From Anisakis pegreffii (taxonomy: Eukaryota > Nematoda > Chromadorea > Rhabditida > Anisakidae), in the NCBI GenBank assembly GCA_035041965.1, contig JAPYMA010003004.1, forward strand, positions 1 through 64,000: 64,000 nucleotides of DNA, given 5' to 3'. The position numbers were made by a program, and so were the translations under genes. Within the stretch, counting starts at the first letter, position 1; each line of letters opens with the position of its first letter. Of this stretch, positions 41,685 through 54,887 are shown piece by piece. Below the pieces are notes generated by a model. That model searched no databases and was not told where the DNA came from. It worked only from the letters and a program-made list of their open reading frames with translations.

Positions 41685-44600
41685 TTCTGAGGGAATAACT
41701 GTTGAATAACAACGAATTGTTTATTTTGTGGGCAAATAGGTGTTTGAACGTGATGAAATGAATCAGTGATAGAAATGATACGGATGAGTGTATTGTACGC
41801 AGCAGATCAATTTACAAATATACAAATTTAATTGGAAGCATTCAGTGACGAATGAGTTGATATTATGTTTATGTTTATATCTATAATCGATACGTATCAT
41901 GGATTCGTCAATAAGAATCACCGACCATTTGTTTCAATTTCATTGAATACTTCGTATTTATCGCGCTCCTTTTAGAAGCCGTTTGAAGGGTGTGTCCGTA
42001 TGACAAAATTCAGTTTTTTGTTCTCTTATCAACATGCACATTTTTCAAACTCAGTCTTATTGTTGGAGATAAGCTAAGTCTTTCTGAAGATTTTATAGCA
42101 TTTCGTTCAGTTTCTTGAGAAAAATTTCGCAGTGCGACAAGCAATGTAGGAGTTGCAGGTGGGCATTGCGACGGTTGAAGTACAAAAACAATAACACAAA
42201 GTCAGTTTTTCGATGAATGATAATGCAAAGTTAAATGATGTCTATGCGGGATCATTAACAGTTTTACCATGAATACGATGTGATGCCATTAAAAAATATG
42301 TGAGCAAAAGTTAGACATTTCTCACGAAGCTAAAACAGCGTTTAGTGATTCGTCAAATTGTCTGACGTAACCGAAAAAAAATATTTCCTCAACACACACG
42401 AAATCAGCGGGAACGCTGAGTTATTGTCGAAAGTTGAATGCAAGTTTTTCTATACCCTATTCGAACTTATCACCTGACTGTCCATTTTGCGATGCTTTTG
42501 AGAATTGTGAGTCAATTTATTTTTAGAAACATTGATTTCTACGAACCATATTTTGTAGTGCTAAAAGTGTAAATCGTATGATGCAATCAGTAGCCGACAA
42601 ATGATATGATGATATGATCAATGATATGATCAACCACAAAATAATCGATATTCATCGATAACCTCCTAGATGCACGGGAATATGTTTACTTTTTTATATC
42701 GACAAATAAAACTTGTCAGTTTATAGGGCTGTCGATGATAGCATGAGATTCCTTTCATTCTTCGCATTCTGTGATAATATATCGAAATGGACTGGAACGT
42801 TGCAACAGTAAAACGATCAATAATTCTTTCAGCAATGACTATCTAGGACACTTTGACTTTAATTTTCAGGACTTAGCTCATAAATTTGTACTTATAGGCA
42901 CTTTCCATGCTTATATTTGTAAAATGATACTCTTTACGCTCCTCTAAAAATGGAAACGCTGCATTGAAGTTTTCATGTGAATCCTCTCGTACTGTGTACT
43001 TTACCAGTGCATTTTAAGTTCATACGTTAGTTTTATCTTCGCCTGATATTTATTCGTTTGTTACTTTCGATTAAACATTGCTCGTCTCTTTTGCTAGATT
43101 GACACTCGTGACTTTACTGCTCGCGCTCACTTGATTCAGTATGTTTGTCATAGGCGGGAAAGTCTCTTCTCGTAGGAGAAAAGTTATGGATGTCAGGTGA
43201 TGAATTGAGGATGTTGCCATGCTAACATTGAATGACTTTTTTTCATTCACTTTCCACTACTGTTCAATAATATTTTCAAAACGCTTCTTTGATTAATAAG
43301 AGTAATTCCTTTGATAGCACCAATGAATTTTTAACAGCTAACTTCTTAATCATGATCTCCCTCTTCTCATACCAAACGTAGTAGACAGGTGCATAGTGTC
43401 GCTTGCAAGAAATAGGTAGTTGCAACAAGATAGGAATGGCGGTTTTCCATACGGCTGTATGGGGCTCGAAGTGCGAGAGCGTAAAAATCATTTTTATAAT
43501 GGCGATATCACTAGCTTGAACATGATCGCATGCTGAAGTGCAACGTTTTCACAAATAATTAATTATATTTACGACAAAAAATAATTCATAAAAACAATTT
43601 GAACAACAATTTTATCATTACAAACTACTTAAAATAAAGCCATGCCGAACAGTGAGTGATGTTATTTTATTTGTTACTATATCTATCGACAAAACTGATT
43701 ACCAGTGCAACTGAATATTCAAAGCAGCATATCTGTAGCCTTAATGAATGTTCAGTAGCAATAGACAATCATGCGTAACACGATGTGACAATAACAACAA
43801 CATCAACAACCGGGTAACTATCGTCACGGCTCTGTTTCATGGTAGTCAACATTGTATGGCAATCAATGTTATCGTGTCCGGATGGATGCACGATAAAATG
43901 AAATAAAGCTAGAATTGGAATGAAAACATTTGCGAGAAGTAATAAACATATCTTCAATATGTAGAAAAACATCCGAATGAATCATAAACAATATCATGAA
44001 GAGACCATACGGTGAATACAACAATACAGTGTATATAAACATCAACATCCTCTAGTATCACATTATCATTGCACTCAAACGGCTGATGATAACAACAACT
44101 AATATGTAATTCTATAGCGTTGTCTATCAAACATCACCGCTGAAAATGGAACTTCAGATACACATTCATATTCATCTGAGATCATGAAAGCAATCTTTGA
44201 CATTATTTCGTGATGTAAACAGCTCCATTCTTCAAGTTATATTGAGTTCGAGTTTATTACCTCAAAATAAGCAACAACAGGAAGGTCTACTCGCAGAATG
44301 AACCAATCGAGGATGACATACGGAATGATCCATTCTCCACTTTTTTTCCTCCCCGGTTCCGCAGGGTGAGTAAGAAATGCGTTGCATCCTCATATTCCTG
44401 TCACTGCACCAATCTTGGAACTCACCGATTGGAAAGGAATGATAATTTCAATGATAATAGTGGATGTTCAGCAGTAAAAAACATAATTTTATACAAATAA
44501 CTGATTGACAATATACGGCACACAATGGCACTCCAACTGAACAATAATCGCGTTTGCTTACAACTTATCATTATCATTCAGAACAAAACCAGCACCGAAC

Positions 44601-44986
44601 CTGAAGCACTCTTATGACAAGGCACATATGGAGAAGCAATTTCACGCTGAACAGAGCATAATACAATTCGTCACCTTTTCACTGCAATTCACCAACTTCA
44701 AGCACAAACATGTAACGCTTAAAGAAGTAGAACAATAAATTAGCGCTCGAATGCATGAAACTAGAATCATTCACGGACAATTCACCAATGAGTCGAGGTT
44801 AGAAGTTAAATATAACAAAGGAAAGCGAAATAAACACAAATTAGTGGGTGAGTAATGCGGTAAGCCGATGTGAGTAGTTATTTTTTGGTTAGTATCAGAA
44901 GAAATTTAGGTATTCGTAAAGTGAGAGCATGAAGGATGCTTTTAAAACAACGGGTAGAATTCATGTCTGCGATAAAATTTCAAAGT
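41685..44986. other. Mostly unassigned
   Basis: Upstream of the CUB gene. It contains a run of atgatatgatc words near 42.6 kb, a minus-strand frame at 43276-43491 of unclear status and the possible short secreted peptide at 43769-43972. Nothing else is supported. Confidence 0.4.
43769..43972 (-). CDS. Possible short secreted peptide or first exon
   Basis: An ATG frame of 67 codons that starts with a charged residue-free hydrophobic stretch (MFFYILKICLLLLANVFIPI) fitting a signal peptide, then HPSGHDNIDCHTMLTTMKQS. A donor-like CCG|GTTGTT lies inside, so it may be a first exon instead. No family recognised. Confidence 0.25.
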   Translation of the reverse strand: MFFYILKICLLLLANVFIPILALFHFIVHPSGHDNIDCHTMLTTMKQSRDDSYPVVDVVVIVTSCYA

Positions 44987-45040
44987 TTACGAGTCGGCGT
45001 ACGGCAGCTCCTCAACCATCAATTTGACCGGTTTGATTTT
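44987..45040 (-). CDS. Possible terminal exon
   Basis: After a good acceptor (gtcacaatttcag), 17 codons read KIKPVKLMVEELPYADS and stop at TAA 44987-44989. Phase 0 in. It could be an alternative last exon of the membrane-protein gene upstream, whose final exon has a weak donor-like CAAA|GTGTGA just before its stop, or the end of another gene. Confidence 0.3.
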   Translation of the reverse strand, partial: KIKPVKLMVEELPYADS

Positions 45041-46244
45041 CTGAAATTGTGACATAATACATCACTTTGTAATAATTGCACGTGATTGTTGAATTGTTTC
45101 TATTTCTACGGAGGTGCGGTCTAATTGCTGGAATATTCACATATTCGTAGGTGTTGATGGGATGGATGGATGCGAAAAAGCGATCAACTTTCGAATGGTT
45201 TTCGAAAGAAAGTTCAGGCATTCAGTGATAATTCATTGGTAAAAACCTCAACGAATCAGTTCAAACTCCTCAACCAAGTGCATCCGATTTAACGAAATAA
45301 TGAGCGTTCTTGCAATGAGAATCACCTGTATATGCTCTGCTGCGAATTCTCTGAGATTTGCACCTTAGGGATGATCTCTGAGGCTAACAGCTATTACTGA
45401 CAATATTTACATTTTCGCTATCCCATTGTAACAGTTCAACATTCATTTATAAATGATCAACGATGAAGTGCTAATAGTTGCTAGCGCATTATTTACAAAA
45501 CGGCAGCATGCAAAACGCGCCCGATTCACCTTCAAGGTTTCAACGAAATCCTAATAAAACTGGCTCACACCCGTCGTTAGGCTTAAGTCCAAGCATAAGT
45601 TTAAGTTTGGACAGATCAAGATGAAACTCTGGCCGATTGAACCGGTGCATACTACAGGGTGACTAATGAATTCATTTACTCATTTAATCATTTAAGTAGG
45701 ATTTAAGTAGAAAGATCATAAACAGAATAAAAACTCAACTATCACGGTTAAAAAATTATATCGTATTCACATGAACGTGACCAGTGGAACCTTAAATGAA
45801 AATTATTCCTGTCTGAAAATGGGGATCAATCAGTTTCTAAAGAGATTGAAACAGCATAATTTGATAGCGAACAATTGGGCAAGCACGTGCCCATTCGGAT
45901 CAATGAGAAGTACTAAAAATTTCTTTGAGAGCGATAAAATTCTACAGCTTAAACACTGCATACCTGATAGAAGAGTGGCTCTAAAAGAGAAGAAAGATAA
46001 GAGAAAGCAGAAAAAAGCAATATAAAATCTGCAGCATGATTACTCAAAAACATGAGGATTTCAGTCATTCGATTAATTGATCGTGGCACCTTAACAAAGC
46101 TGATTTGATATAATACAGTAGTGCTATAGCAGAATTAACTCATCTTTTGTACAAATTAAAGCTCAACACCATTTAATATCATTCACACAATTCCAATTAA
46201 TCAAAACGCAGTAATAATAGAAATGCTAATAAACAGTAAAAGAT

Positions 46245-48896
46245 TCACACTTTGAGTGTATGCCCATTTGGCAAATTAGGCAATATTCTTGGATTATTCA
46301 ATCGAGGACTTCCTTCAACCGATCGCTCACCATCAGATGACATTGGATTGACGGCCAACTGCACTTTGTCCATATCAATCGCTGTTGTTGACTGCAGTTT
46401 TGCATGTGCTTCATGCCATGGATCAGCAAATCCTTGATATGTTCCATAATGACTCGCCTGATGACGAGTTAATGAACGATCATCCAAATCCTTCAATTGC
46501 TCATTGTTGCTTTCCGATCAACTATTGTTGACCTATGTTTTCATTATTCATTTAATTTCATCAGCACACTTAGTTGCATTTTGCTGCGAAAGTATTGATT
46601 GTGATGTACTCAGAGTCGTCACTTACACAGCCGAAGAAATAAATCTAACAACAAGAAAGCGATTAATCAATCAACAGAATCAAACGTTTCATCTGAAATT
46701 ATGAATTTATAAACTGAATCGTATGAGAAATAAGTCGAATGAACTCTTGAAAGAAATTAAATAAAATAATGATTAATGTATGTACGAGATGTTCGAAAAC
46801 CTCATTTCGACGCCCAATTTCGCGTTTCCTCCTCGCCGCACTGTTACGTCCTTGCGCAAATTTTAGGATGAGAAAAAGAAACACTCCAATCACCGACAAG
46901 CACACTAGTCCTACGGTCATATTGCGTAAATCCATTATGTAATTTGTCATACGATGCATGTCATCAGCAACCTGAATCACAACAACCCTCTTATTCTTGC
47001 TGATAACGTTCTCTTTTCAAAAATGACACTTGAAAAACATTCCCGAAGAACCTACGAAATTAACGATTCATTCAGTGCTGATAGGAATGAAATATTCTAT
47101 GTATGATAAGACTTCCATCACGAAAGACAATCGAATGCGATATGTTTAATGATTACCAGACAGTGGCCACTTCATAGTATATCCCAAAACTGTTGCAAAA
47201 GTTTCCAGTCGTAAGGTCACTATTCTCCATAATACCAATAAGACGACAACATTTCGCAGATAAAAATGTGCTCTTATGCTCAAACATATTCACAGAATAA
47301 TACAATCAAAATCCCACTCACTTATGATGCGCATATGACTTGATCGAAGATTATCTCAGGATTCATCGTAAGATGAAAATATTTTGCCTCCTTGGAGATT
47401 CTATTTTATATTTTCATCTTATAATAATTTGCAAAATAAGTAATTCATCAGTGAACATCTCATTTATGACCCTTGTCCCATTACTTGGCCGTAACAGTGG
47501 TAACCATCCCTGTACATTTTTACATATTATCAGGCAAAACAGCTTCTTTTCAAACTGAATTACTTCATCATGAAATCTATCACTGTTAAATGTCACCATT
47601 TCTTGCACAGAGTTGGAATTTCACGAAAATTACAAAATATCTTGCCATTGGAAACAAGATTTCAATTCAAAATCATCGTTCAATTATATATTGGAACTAG
47701 GAATTTATAGTCTGTTACAAATCACTGTTAAATGTCACCATTTCTTGCACAGAGTTGACACGAGTTGTTTCAATGTTGTATGTTAATTTATTTTATTCTC
47801 CACAATTGTATTGAATCTGTTTTTTGATCCATCGTTGAAGTTAACGTAAATTTTAACCGTTTCCTAATTAGCCTGTGAAATACACTTTAACATAATCTGT
47901 TAATTGCTTTAGTATCATCATTATGCATTGGCAAATTTAATAAATTATTCAGAAAATGTGTTTAATGGAATGTTAGGGCAAAAATGCACAAATATTTTTC
48001 TGTGATCGTTCATTATATTAGCTCATTAACAAAGTCCAATATCGCAGAAAATGGAGAGTTCATTAGGCGTGTTTTAATCGAAATGTACATTCCATTGTTA
48101 ACACTTATATGGATGCATATGAGTACATTGTGGTATCAACCTCTATAAATCTGTTTCATTCTATCATGAAAATATCAAAAAAATCCTATAGCACTCTATG
48201 GATGAGGTTCAATGAAATATGGTGGCAGTGAACATGCCTCCTAATTTCCGCAACCACACAACAAATCAACAATCTGCTGATGAATAATACTGAGAGAGAT
48301 TATTAACGATATACTATGCCTATGCTTAGCTATATCTGCGCCGTCAAAAGCTAACAGACTGCTTCAGAACATTAAGAGAATCTATGAAAAATGGCGTCCG
48401 AAGAGCTCTTTGTACTTGACCATTTAGTGTCAGTTTTTGAGCTCGATCATGGAGAAATTGAGCGTGTTTTAACGCATGTTCAGATAAGAATGTTTAGATG
48501 TGATAAGATAAGAATGTCTTGATAAGTTAGGTATAAGATATAATGCATAAGATACAAAATATGCCTAGATAAGAATATCCCACATTTTCATTGAGCAATA
48601 TTTTGTGGAATGATCGCCTCCATTATGACGAATTTTTAAAAAATGCTACCAAAACGAAGCATCACCGCTGATGAAAATTCATCCTCAGTTGTTCAATACG
48701 AGTGAATCGAAGCAACGATCATTTGCAATTCATACTACTGGACATCAGGAGAAATGAGATGCATGATCAATGAAATAGTACTAATAATAACCTGCATCAT
48801 TTTCGGAATTCCCTTAAAGATAACATTCATATCCGGATACGGTTGATGATGTTCCATCATCGGATCCATTTTGGGCACACTGTTACTGCTACCCAT
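46245..48896 (-). CDS. Single-pass membrane protein with myristoylation-type N-terminus
   Basis: Three exons in phase, 178 residues: 48792-48896, 46786-46971, 46245-46490. The start MGSSNSVPK has Gly2 and Ser6, fitting an N-myristoylation signal. A short region rich in Met, His and Pro follows, then one hydrophobic segment of about 22 residues (VGLVCLSVIGVFLFLILKFA, roughly residues 54-76) and a strongly basic stop-transfer stretch (RRKREIGRR). The tail is hydrophilic and ends PNGHTLKV. The exon 2-3 junction is the weakest part: the acceptor ttgaag lacks a pyrimidine tract. No family recognised; possibly nematode-specific. Intron 1 is long (1.8 kb) and holds a cluster of GATAAG motifs. Confidence 0.55.
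47579..47757 (+). repeat. Pair of identical 37-bp direct repeats
   Basis: 47579-47615 and 47721-47757 are identical (atcactgttaaatgtcacca, ending gcacagagttg), 142 bp apart, in intron 1 of the membrane-protein gene. Confidence 0.9.
48483..48573 (+). promoter_or_regulatory. Cluster of five GATAAG motifs
   Basis: GATAAG occurs at 48483, 48502, 48507, 48521 and 48568 on the plus strand, with extra ATAAGATA words between. GATAAG is the core site of GATA factors (in C. elegans, intestinal ELT-2 prefers TGATAA). The cluster is within intron 1 of the membrane-protein gene, 220-310 bp downstream of its first exon. It could equally be a decayed short tandem repeat. Confidence 0.35.
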
Positions 48897-51800
48897 CTTC
48901 AATTACCCTTCATCAACGTTACGTCGATCAATGTTCGTGTCGATGACGACAATCCCAAGCTGGAGATATACCGTAATCTGAAAAGTAACTAGTCAAGGTG
49001 CAATTCAAAACCTTGACAACATAAACTATTCGCATAAGAGTAATTTTTGGAAGAGTGTTCGAAATTGCGCATTGTAATCTGCAAGATATATGTGAGTGTA
49101 AATGCGCACAAAAACACAGCTGTTCTAGGCTAAGTTAATTCAGTGAAACAGAAATGGTCAAACTTCTGCTTGCGAACCGTGCTCATCTATTCAAGGACAT
49201 TCCCATTTAAGAATGCAGAATTCACGAAGCAGTAGAGCCGATACTGCGCTTAACACATTTCTGTTTACCAATCCAGTCTTCATACCGAATCAAATACCTC
49301 ACGTGGTACCGTGAAATGGATATATCAACTATTCCTACAGTTGACGACGCAATAACTGTTGGTAGTAACACTGAGTAAATATTCTGAAGTAGAGCTAGGT
49401 AAAAAGTAGGGCCAGAATCGGGCTCGGGGCCCTCGAGTCCTTGTACGCTGGTGGTGGGAGATAGGATCAAGAGCTCACAAAACCTCGTAGGTGCTCAAGA
49501 GCCACGAATTTCGGGATCCCCGACAACGCTGGTTTGAAGTGATTTATAAAAGGCATGATGAGTTGCGATGAACAAAAGAACAGTCTTAGGGAAAACACTT
49601 CATTCAAACGGTTAACTGATGTATATTTTTGCCAATATCAACTAAACTGCTGAGTTGGTAAAAGAAACGAAATGCGCTGAGCAAACAATATAATCGCTTA
49701 AATCTCTGTTCTGGGTCATACTCAAATCTTGTCTTATGTAAAGAACTACCATTTCATCTTCCGCTCACTACCTTTCTATGCTTGTTTAATGAACTTTCGT
49801 TCGATTTCGAATAATATTTTGACGTCAATTAAACATAATACGAAGGCATAATGTAAATGCAAGCAACCACTAACATAACGTTCGAAACATTCGCTAATAA
49901 CAAGAGCACCATCAAAACGAAGAAATTCATACAAATTAGCTCTGCAAGCGAGACTTGCAAACGAAAACTAATTGAATCAATCGAATGTGAAATATGTCGA
50001 GACTAATTTAAGACACCTTCGAGCATAAATCACTCTTTGCAAAGAAATTGAATCTGACAATGAAACGGAGATGAGTTACATCGCAACCTTGTTTTTCACT
50101 GACACTACTCGAATAGAACGAATTGACTTATTGGTCAGTTTATGTACGGAGGAGGTGAAAAGGAAACTCATTTTTTGAGCAATACATCCTAGAGATCATA
50201 AGAACGCTGACTTAATGCGGTCAATAGTTTTGTACGGTGATTTGTGAGCAAAAGTTATATTTCTGGCGAATTTTTGACTTTTTATGACGACTTTTATCGC
50301 TAAACAAAACAACTGTCGAAGAGTTTGTTGAAGAGAAGATGAGAAGAGATATTACTGAACGAACTGACAGATCAACGAATTCCATAATTAAATTCACAGC
50401 TTAAAAAACACTTCATCTTGCATAGATATTCATTCGACTTTTGCAGAAAACTTGATAACATTTCCATTTCATATTTCACTGATCACTTAGCAGAAAAGAA
50501 TTCGGCTATTAAGCAGTTATTTGGGTAGACAATGAAAATCGGAAAATTTTCGAGGACGCCTCTTTTTAAATCGCTCCTCATTCGCTGATGCGATTTGGGA
50601 AATCCTCGAGGGATGAAGGGTGGACGAAATGTCGAGGCTTTTTTTTAAATCGATCGTATCTGAAAGTGTTACAACTTTAAAAAGAGGCAAATAATCACAA
50701 AATGGTCGCTTTTACTGTTACGAGAGAATCAACAAAGACCATAATGATAATCGATAACAATACGGAAGTAAAATAAATGTTTGGCACAAAAAGATGTGGA
50801 TGTCGATAATCAGCGAGAGAATTCGATTAACCATTACGGTGTTATTTGTATTATAGACGGCTAAATGTTCTATGCGAGGTTGCATAGAATAAATAGCTTC
50901 TTGTGTTGAAAACGCATCTCATGTGTAGCGAGCATAAAGATCGTGGAATCAATAGACAGATCTTTAAACGATGCGAAAACTTTTTAAAGCGGATAAACGG
51001 ACAACAAGTTATGTAAAATAAATGAAAAACATCATATTAATGGAGATACAAACCTCTTTCGATTGGTAGAAATTTTCAAAAGAATTCGAACGAATCGATG
51101 AAAAAGATGGTTAATGAACTGAATTCTAAAAAACTCGCATAAACAATGCTATCAGCTGCAGTCATATTCTAGCAACAGTAATTCATACTCATACTCATGG
51201 TGGAGGTAACGATATGATGCAAGTAACTACTCGTTTAGAAATACTTTCAAATTCATCTAAACAGCTGAAGCAATGGATTGGAGCATAATACGAATTTGCA
51301 AGCAACATAGAATCAGGGAAAGTTTCGTAACTGATTTTGACTTTCAAGGATTATTAATCCCAATTTTTTACTTATGAAACGATGAATTTGAAACAACAGT
51401 ACACAAGATTAAAACATCAACTCAAGCAAAGCCGCGGATGATAAATGGGAGATTTCAAAGAAAATTTGCAGAATGGAATTCAATCGACTTTCTTTACGAC
51501 GAAGTCAATCGCTTCTAGAATTTTTCCCTGATGATTAGTTCATTGATGCGGCATGGTGACTTCTGAACTACAATAAATCAGTCTAACAAAATGTTTTTTT
51601 CCGTCTCGTTAATGCAGTCTAAAGCAAGATAGCAATGGAAAAGGGAAAGGGATCAAACGGAAGCAATGCAGCAAATCAACACTTACCATCGTTCGAAAGT
51701 GCAACTCAATGAAGATATTCGAACTGCATTCAGTTCTCCAAATGATGTTCATTCAAAACAACAAACATTCTTCATGATAACAAACAAATGCCACTAATAG

Positions 51801-54539
51801 ATAACTGGAAGAGGAAAATGATATAGAATATGAAACCAAAACCTCAAATCATCGAACCTCACTATTGCGCTTGGTAAGCACTACAGACAAACAGAAAATT
51901 AATCGGCAGTTGAACGTGTTTTGCGTAAGATTAAGATGGTTCTAAACCTATTCATTAATCGACGGTAATGACGTTACAGGTAGGAAGTTCACGTGAATTC
52001 AGCAAAAGAAATATCAATATAAGGTGTCAATTTACTGGAATCATAGTCTTGAAGAGAAACAAGAGGAAGTTTCGAAATTAAATCACTGGCGGAAATCAAC
52101 TTTTCGGACGCTCACTGGAATTAACACTTTAAAGTTTACAACGATTTTCGATGTGAGATTTGTGCAAAGTAACGCTTCGATTGGGTTCTGGCCACAATGG
52201 GTGTTTCTAAGACGCTAAATTAGATTGACTCTGACATTTGTTGCAAAACAATAATGAAAATAAGAGCAATACTTACTTCATTCAACTCAAAACAATGGTT
52301 GTTTTGATGGACAGCAGTGAAGCGAATGATGAGTAATGCATCAAGTCGATTAACGATTTTTGCGTTGAAAATTCATCCCATTGGGGATCAGTGTTATGTT
52401 ATGCATACCGCTTTAACACCAGTCAAGTATCATAAGATGGATGTTAAGTTGAGATGTTAGCGAGATGATAGTCATCTTCAGCGATTCTAAGCAGGCTGAG
52501 CTATTGATTTTAAAGAGAATTTTGAATGTTTTTTCGAAGGAAGCTAGCGATACATTCGATGCATATAATATAATATATGCATGTATTTATGGCAAACATT
52601 TTTGAAATGAAGACAAAAAGAAGTTGGAGGGCGATGTGAGCGTATTAGCGAAGAATGTTTAAAAAGTGTTTCATGAAGGAATTCATTTCCGACCGCATAA
52701 AAGGATTGTTTTTGTGCATTTGTTCGATTCTTTCACTGCTTTTTATGATTTCATGGGTTTGCTAAAGCAAAAGAAATGTATTGAAGTCCGAAACAGATGT
52801 ACAGCTTTATATTTTCTCTAGGGAAAGCCGCAGATATAGTGCTATTAATCTCGTATTCATGTCCTCTTAAATCCTGAAAAGTAGCAGACACTTTTCCAGC
52901 GAGTTTCACTCTTGAATCCTTGGTATTCGTATTCATTCAAGTTGAGGAATCTATTCAACATTACGTGCACGTCATGTCACGATCAAAGTCTGATGGTTCA
53001 TCAATTTTATATACCAGCGAGTTTCATGAAGCGAATTTTAAATTTCATAAATGAAGGCAACACCACTAATTCAATGCATATTTCCAAAACCACCAGTATT
53101 TTTAACGAAAACTCCTCCATTTCATAGCAAAACAACTAATACTTCGACAATTATCCAAATGTTTATAAACTAATTAGCTGATTTATCGCCTCATTATATG
53201 ACACAACTAATGCGGTTATCACTGGAGTTAAGTGATTTATTACCTTATCCATAACAACGTCTCTAATCTACTCTAGTATTACGTGAATTGTTAGCGACTC
53301 TTCTGCGCAAATTACAGCATGGCTGATAAACAACATCATCAATCACTGATTCCAGTATCCAAGTCATTTCAGCGATAAGTGCTCCATCAATTTCACGAAT
53401 ATAAGACATGAGAATAACAAGTATGCTTGCTGGGTAGTGCAACTCACGGCAAGATGACTTCAAAGAAATCACAAGAACTTCAGGGGGAATTAAATGATCG
53501 ACAACAACAAACATAGGTATGTCTTAATTAAAGGACAAAACAGATCAACATGATAAATTGTTGGTCAACTAGCAATAACAACAAACGGAAATAGCAGAAA
53601 GAGATCGTTTAGTTGGTGTGATGGATGTAGAGCAGATAAGAAGACCACAAGAGGTCACCACAGTCGTCTAATAATTCCTTCTCTTAGCTATCGCTTATTT
53701 GACAAAGCTATTTATGCTAACCGCAATCAATAATCCATCCTCGTTTCATAACGCTTATCCTGTCTCACTCCACTCCTTAATTACCTCCTCAAACTGTTCA
53801 AGATATATGATACTTTTCGTACAAATTGTTTCATTCCATTACAAATTTGTACGAAAAAATCACCGGATATCGTTATTTCCTGACAAAAATTCACAAAAAT
53901 AATTCATATCTGCAACCTTCGCACGTGAGATACATTTCCAAAACATTGGAAGTGGAGTTCGAATGAACGTTAGTGTGGATGGGACGCATTAATCCTGCAT
54001 AAGGCTGTTGTGAGATTTTATCGCTTGCAAATGAAGCATAAAGAAGAGAACATTCATTCGAGGAGATCAAAACGACGATTGATCATAACCTCAAAACGAA
54101 GGCATGATCGAGCGAATAATCGAACGATACGAACCAATGCACAATGCAAATGCTACTAATTCATCATCGATGTAGATTAGCGAACATCTGTCCAATGCGA
54201 AAAAAGACTTGTGCTATTGATGCACTGTTTTCTATCATTATCTACACATATATAAATATATATGTATATCCGCATGTTTAATTTGCAATCCATTTAAGAC
54301 TGTTTTGTTGCCATTTAAGATTTAAACAATCTCCATCCTCGCGCCCAACAGGCTCAGCTGGCTGCAACTTCCGTAATTTCACAAAATTTGACACGTGCAA
54401 CTAACGAACGCTAAATTTTGCAACGCCGTCAAATTTTTCATTCCACCGATGTGTGGTTTCTTGCAACTGTTTTCTTTGCCGCATTATAAATAATCAAGTT
54501 GTCATTAGTGTTTGCAAAATATCGACCGTTTTCCCAATA

Positions 54540-54887
54540 ACGAGATCGGTATCAATACCGGTATCGTTTTCCACTACCGATAGGATACCGGTATTGAAAG
54601 GCAACTTTCGAAATATAGAAATGTGACTTGTTCAAACATTCCTTTTGAGTCAGTGTGTTCATAATTATTCAGTAGCACAATTTGCTTAACAAATCACTCG
54701 CCAAAGCTCAGGAAATTCAACAAAAATGCAGCAAAAAATTCAAAAAAACAGCCGTGATGGTTATACCACCAAATTCACTTGAAATGACTTTGGTATAAAT
54801 ACCGGAAATACCGTGAATATCAACATCACGAATCCCGAGATCGGCATCGCTTTTCTAATACCGGTATTCGGTACACCGAGATCTCGT
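54540..54887. mobile_element. Short element with terminal inverted repeats (MITE-like)
   Basis: The left end reads acgagatcggtatcaatacc ggtat. The right end, complemented, reads ACGAGATCTCGGTGTACCGA ATACCGGTAT. Both arms continue with an ataccggtat palindrome and further ccggtat words inside. About 348 bp with no coding capacity, which fits a non-autonomous DNA transposon. No target duplication was seen. Confidence 0.65.

Noticed and set aside
45012..45221. Minus-strand ORF of 69 codons with an apparent 25-bp intron inside
   Set aside because: The joined reading needs a 25-bp intron (GTGATG...TTTCAG), far below any other intron here; kept only the terminal exon as tentative.
49222..49470. 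Minus-strand ORF with PTTSVQGLEGPEPDSGPTFY
   Set aside because: No homology I recognise, no convincing splice sites, and frames on the other strand are equally open.
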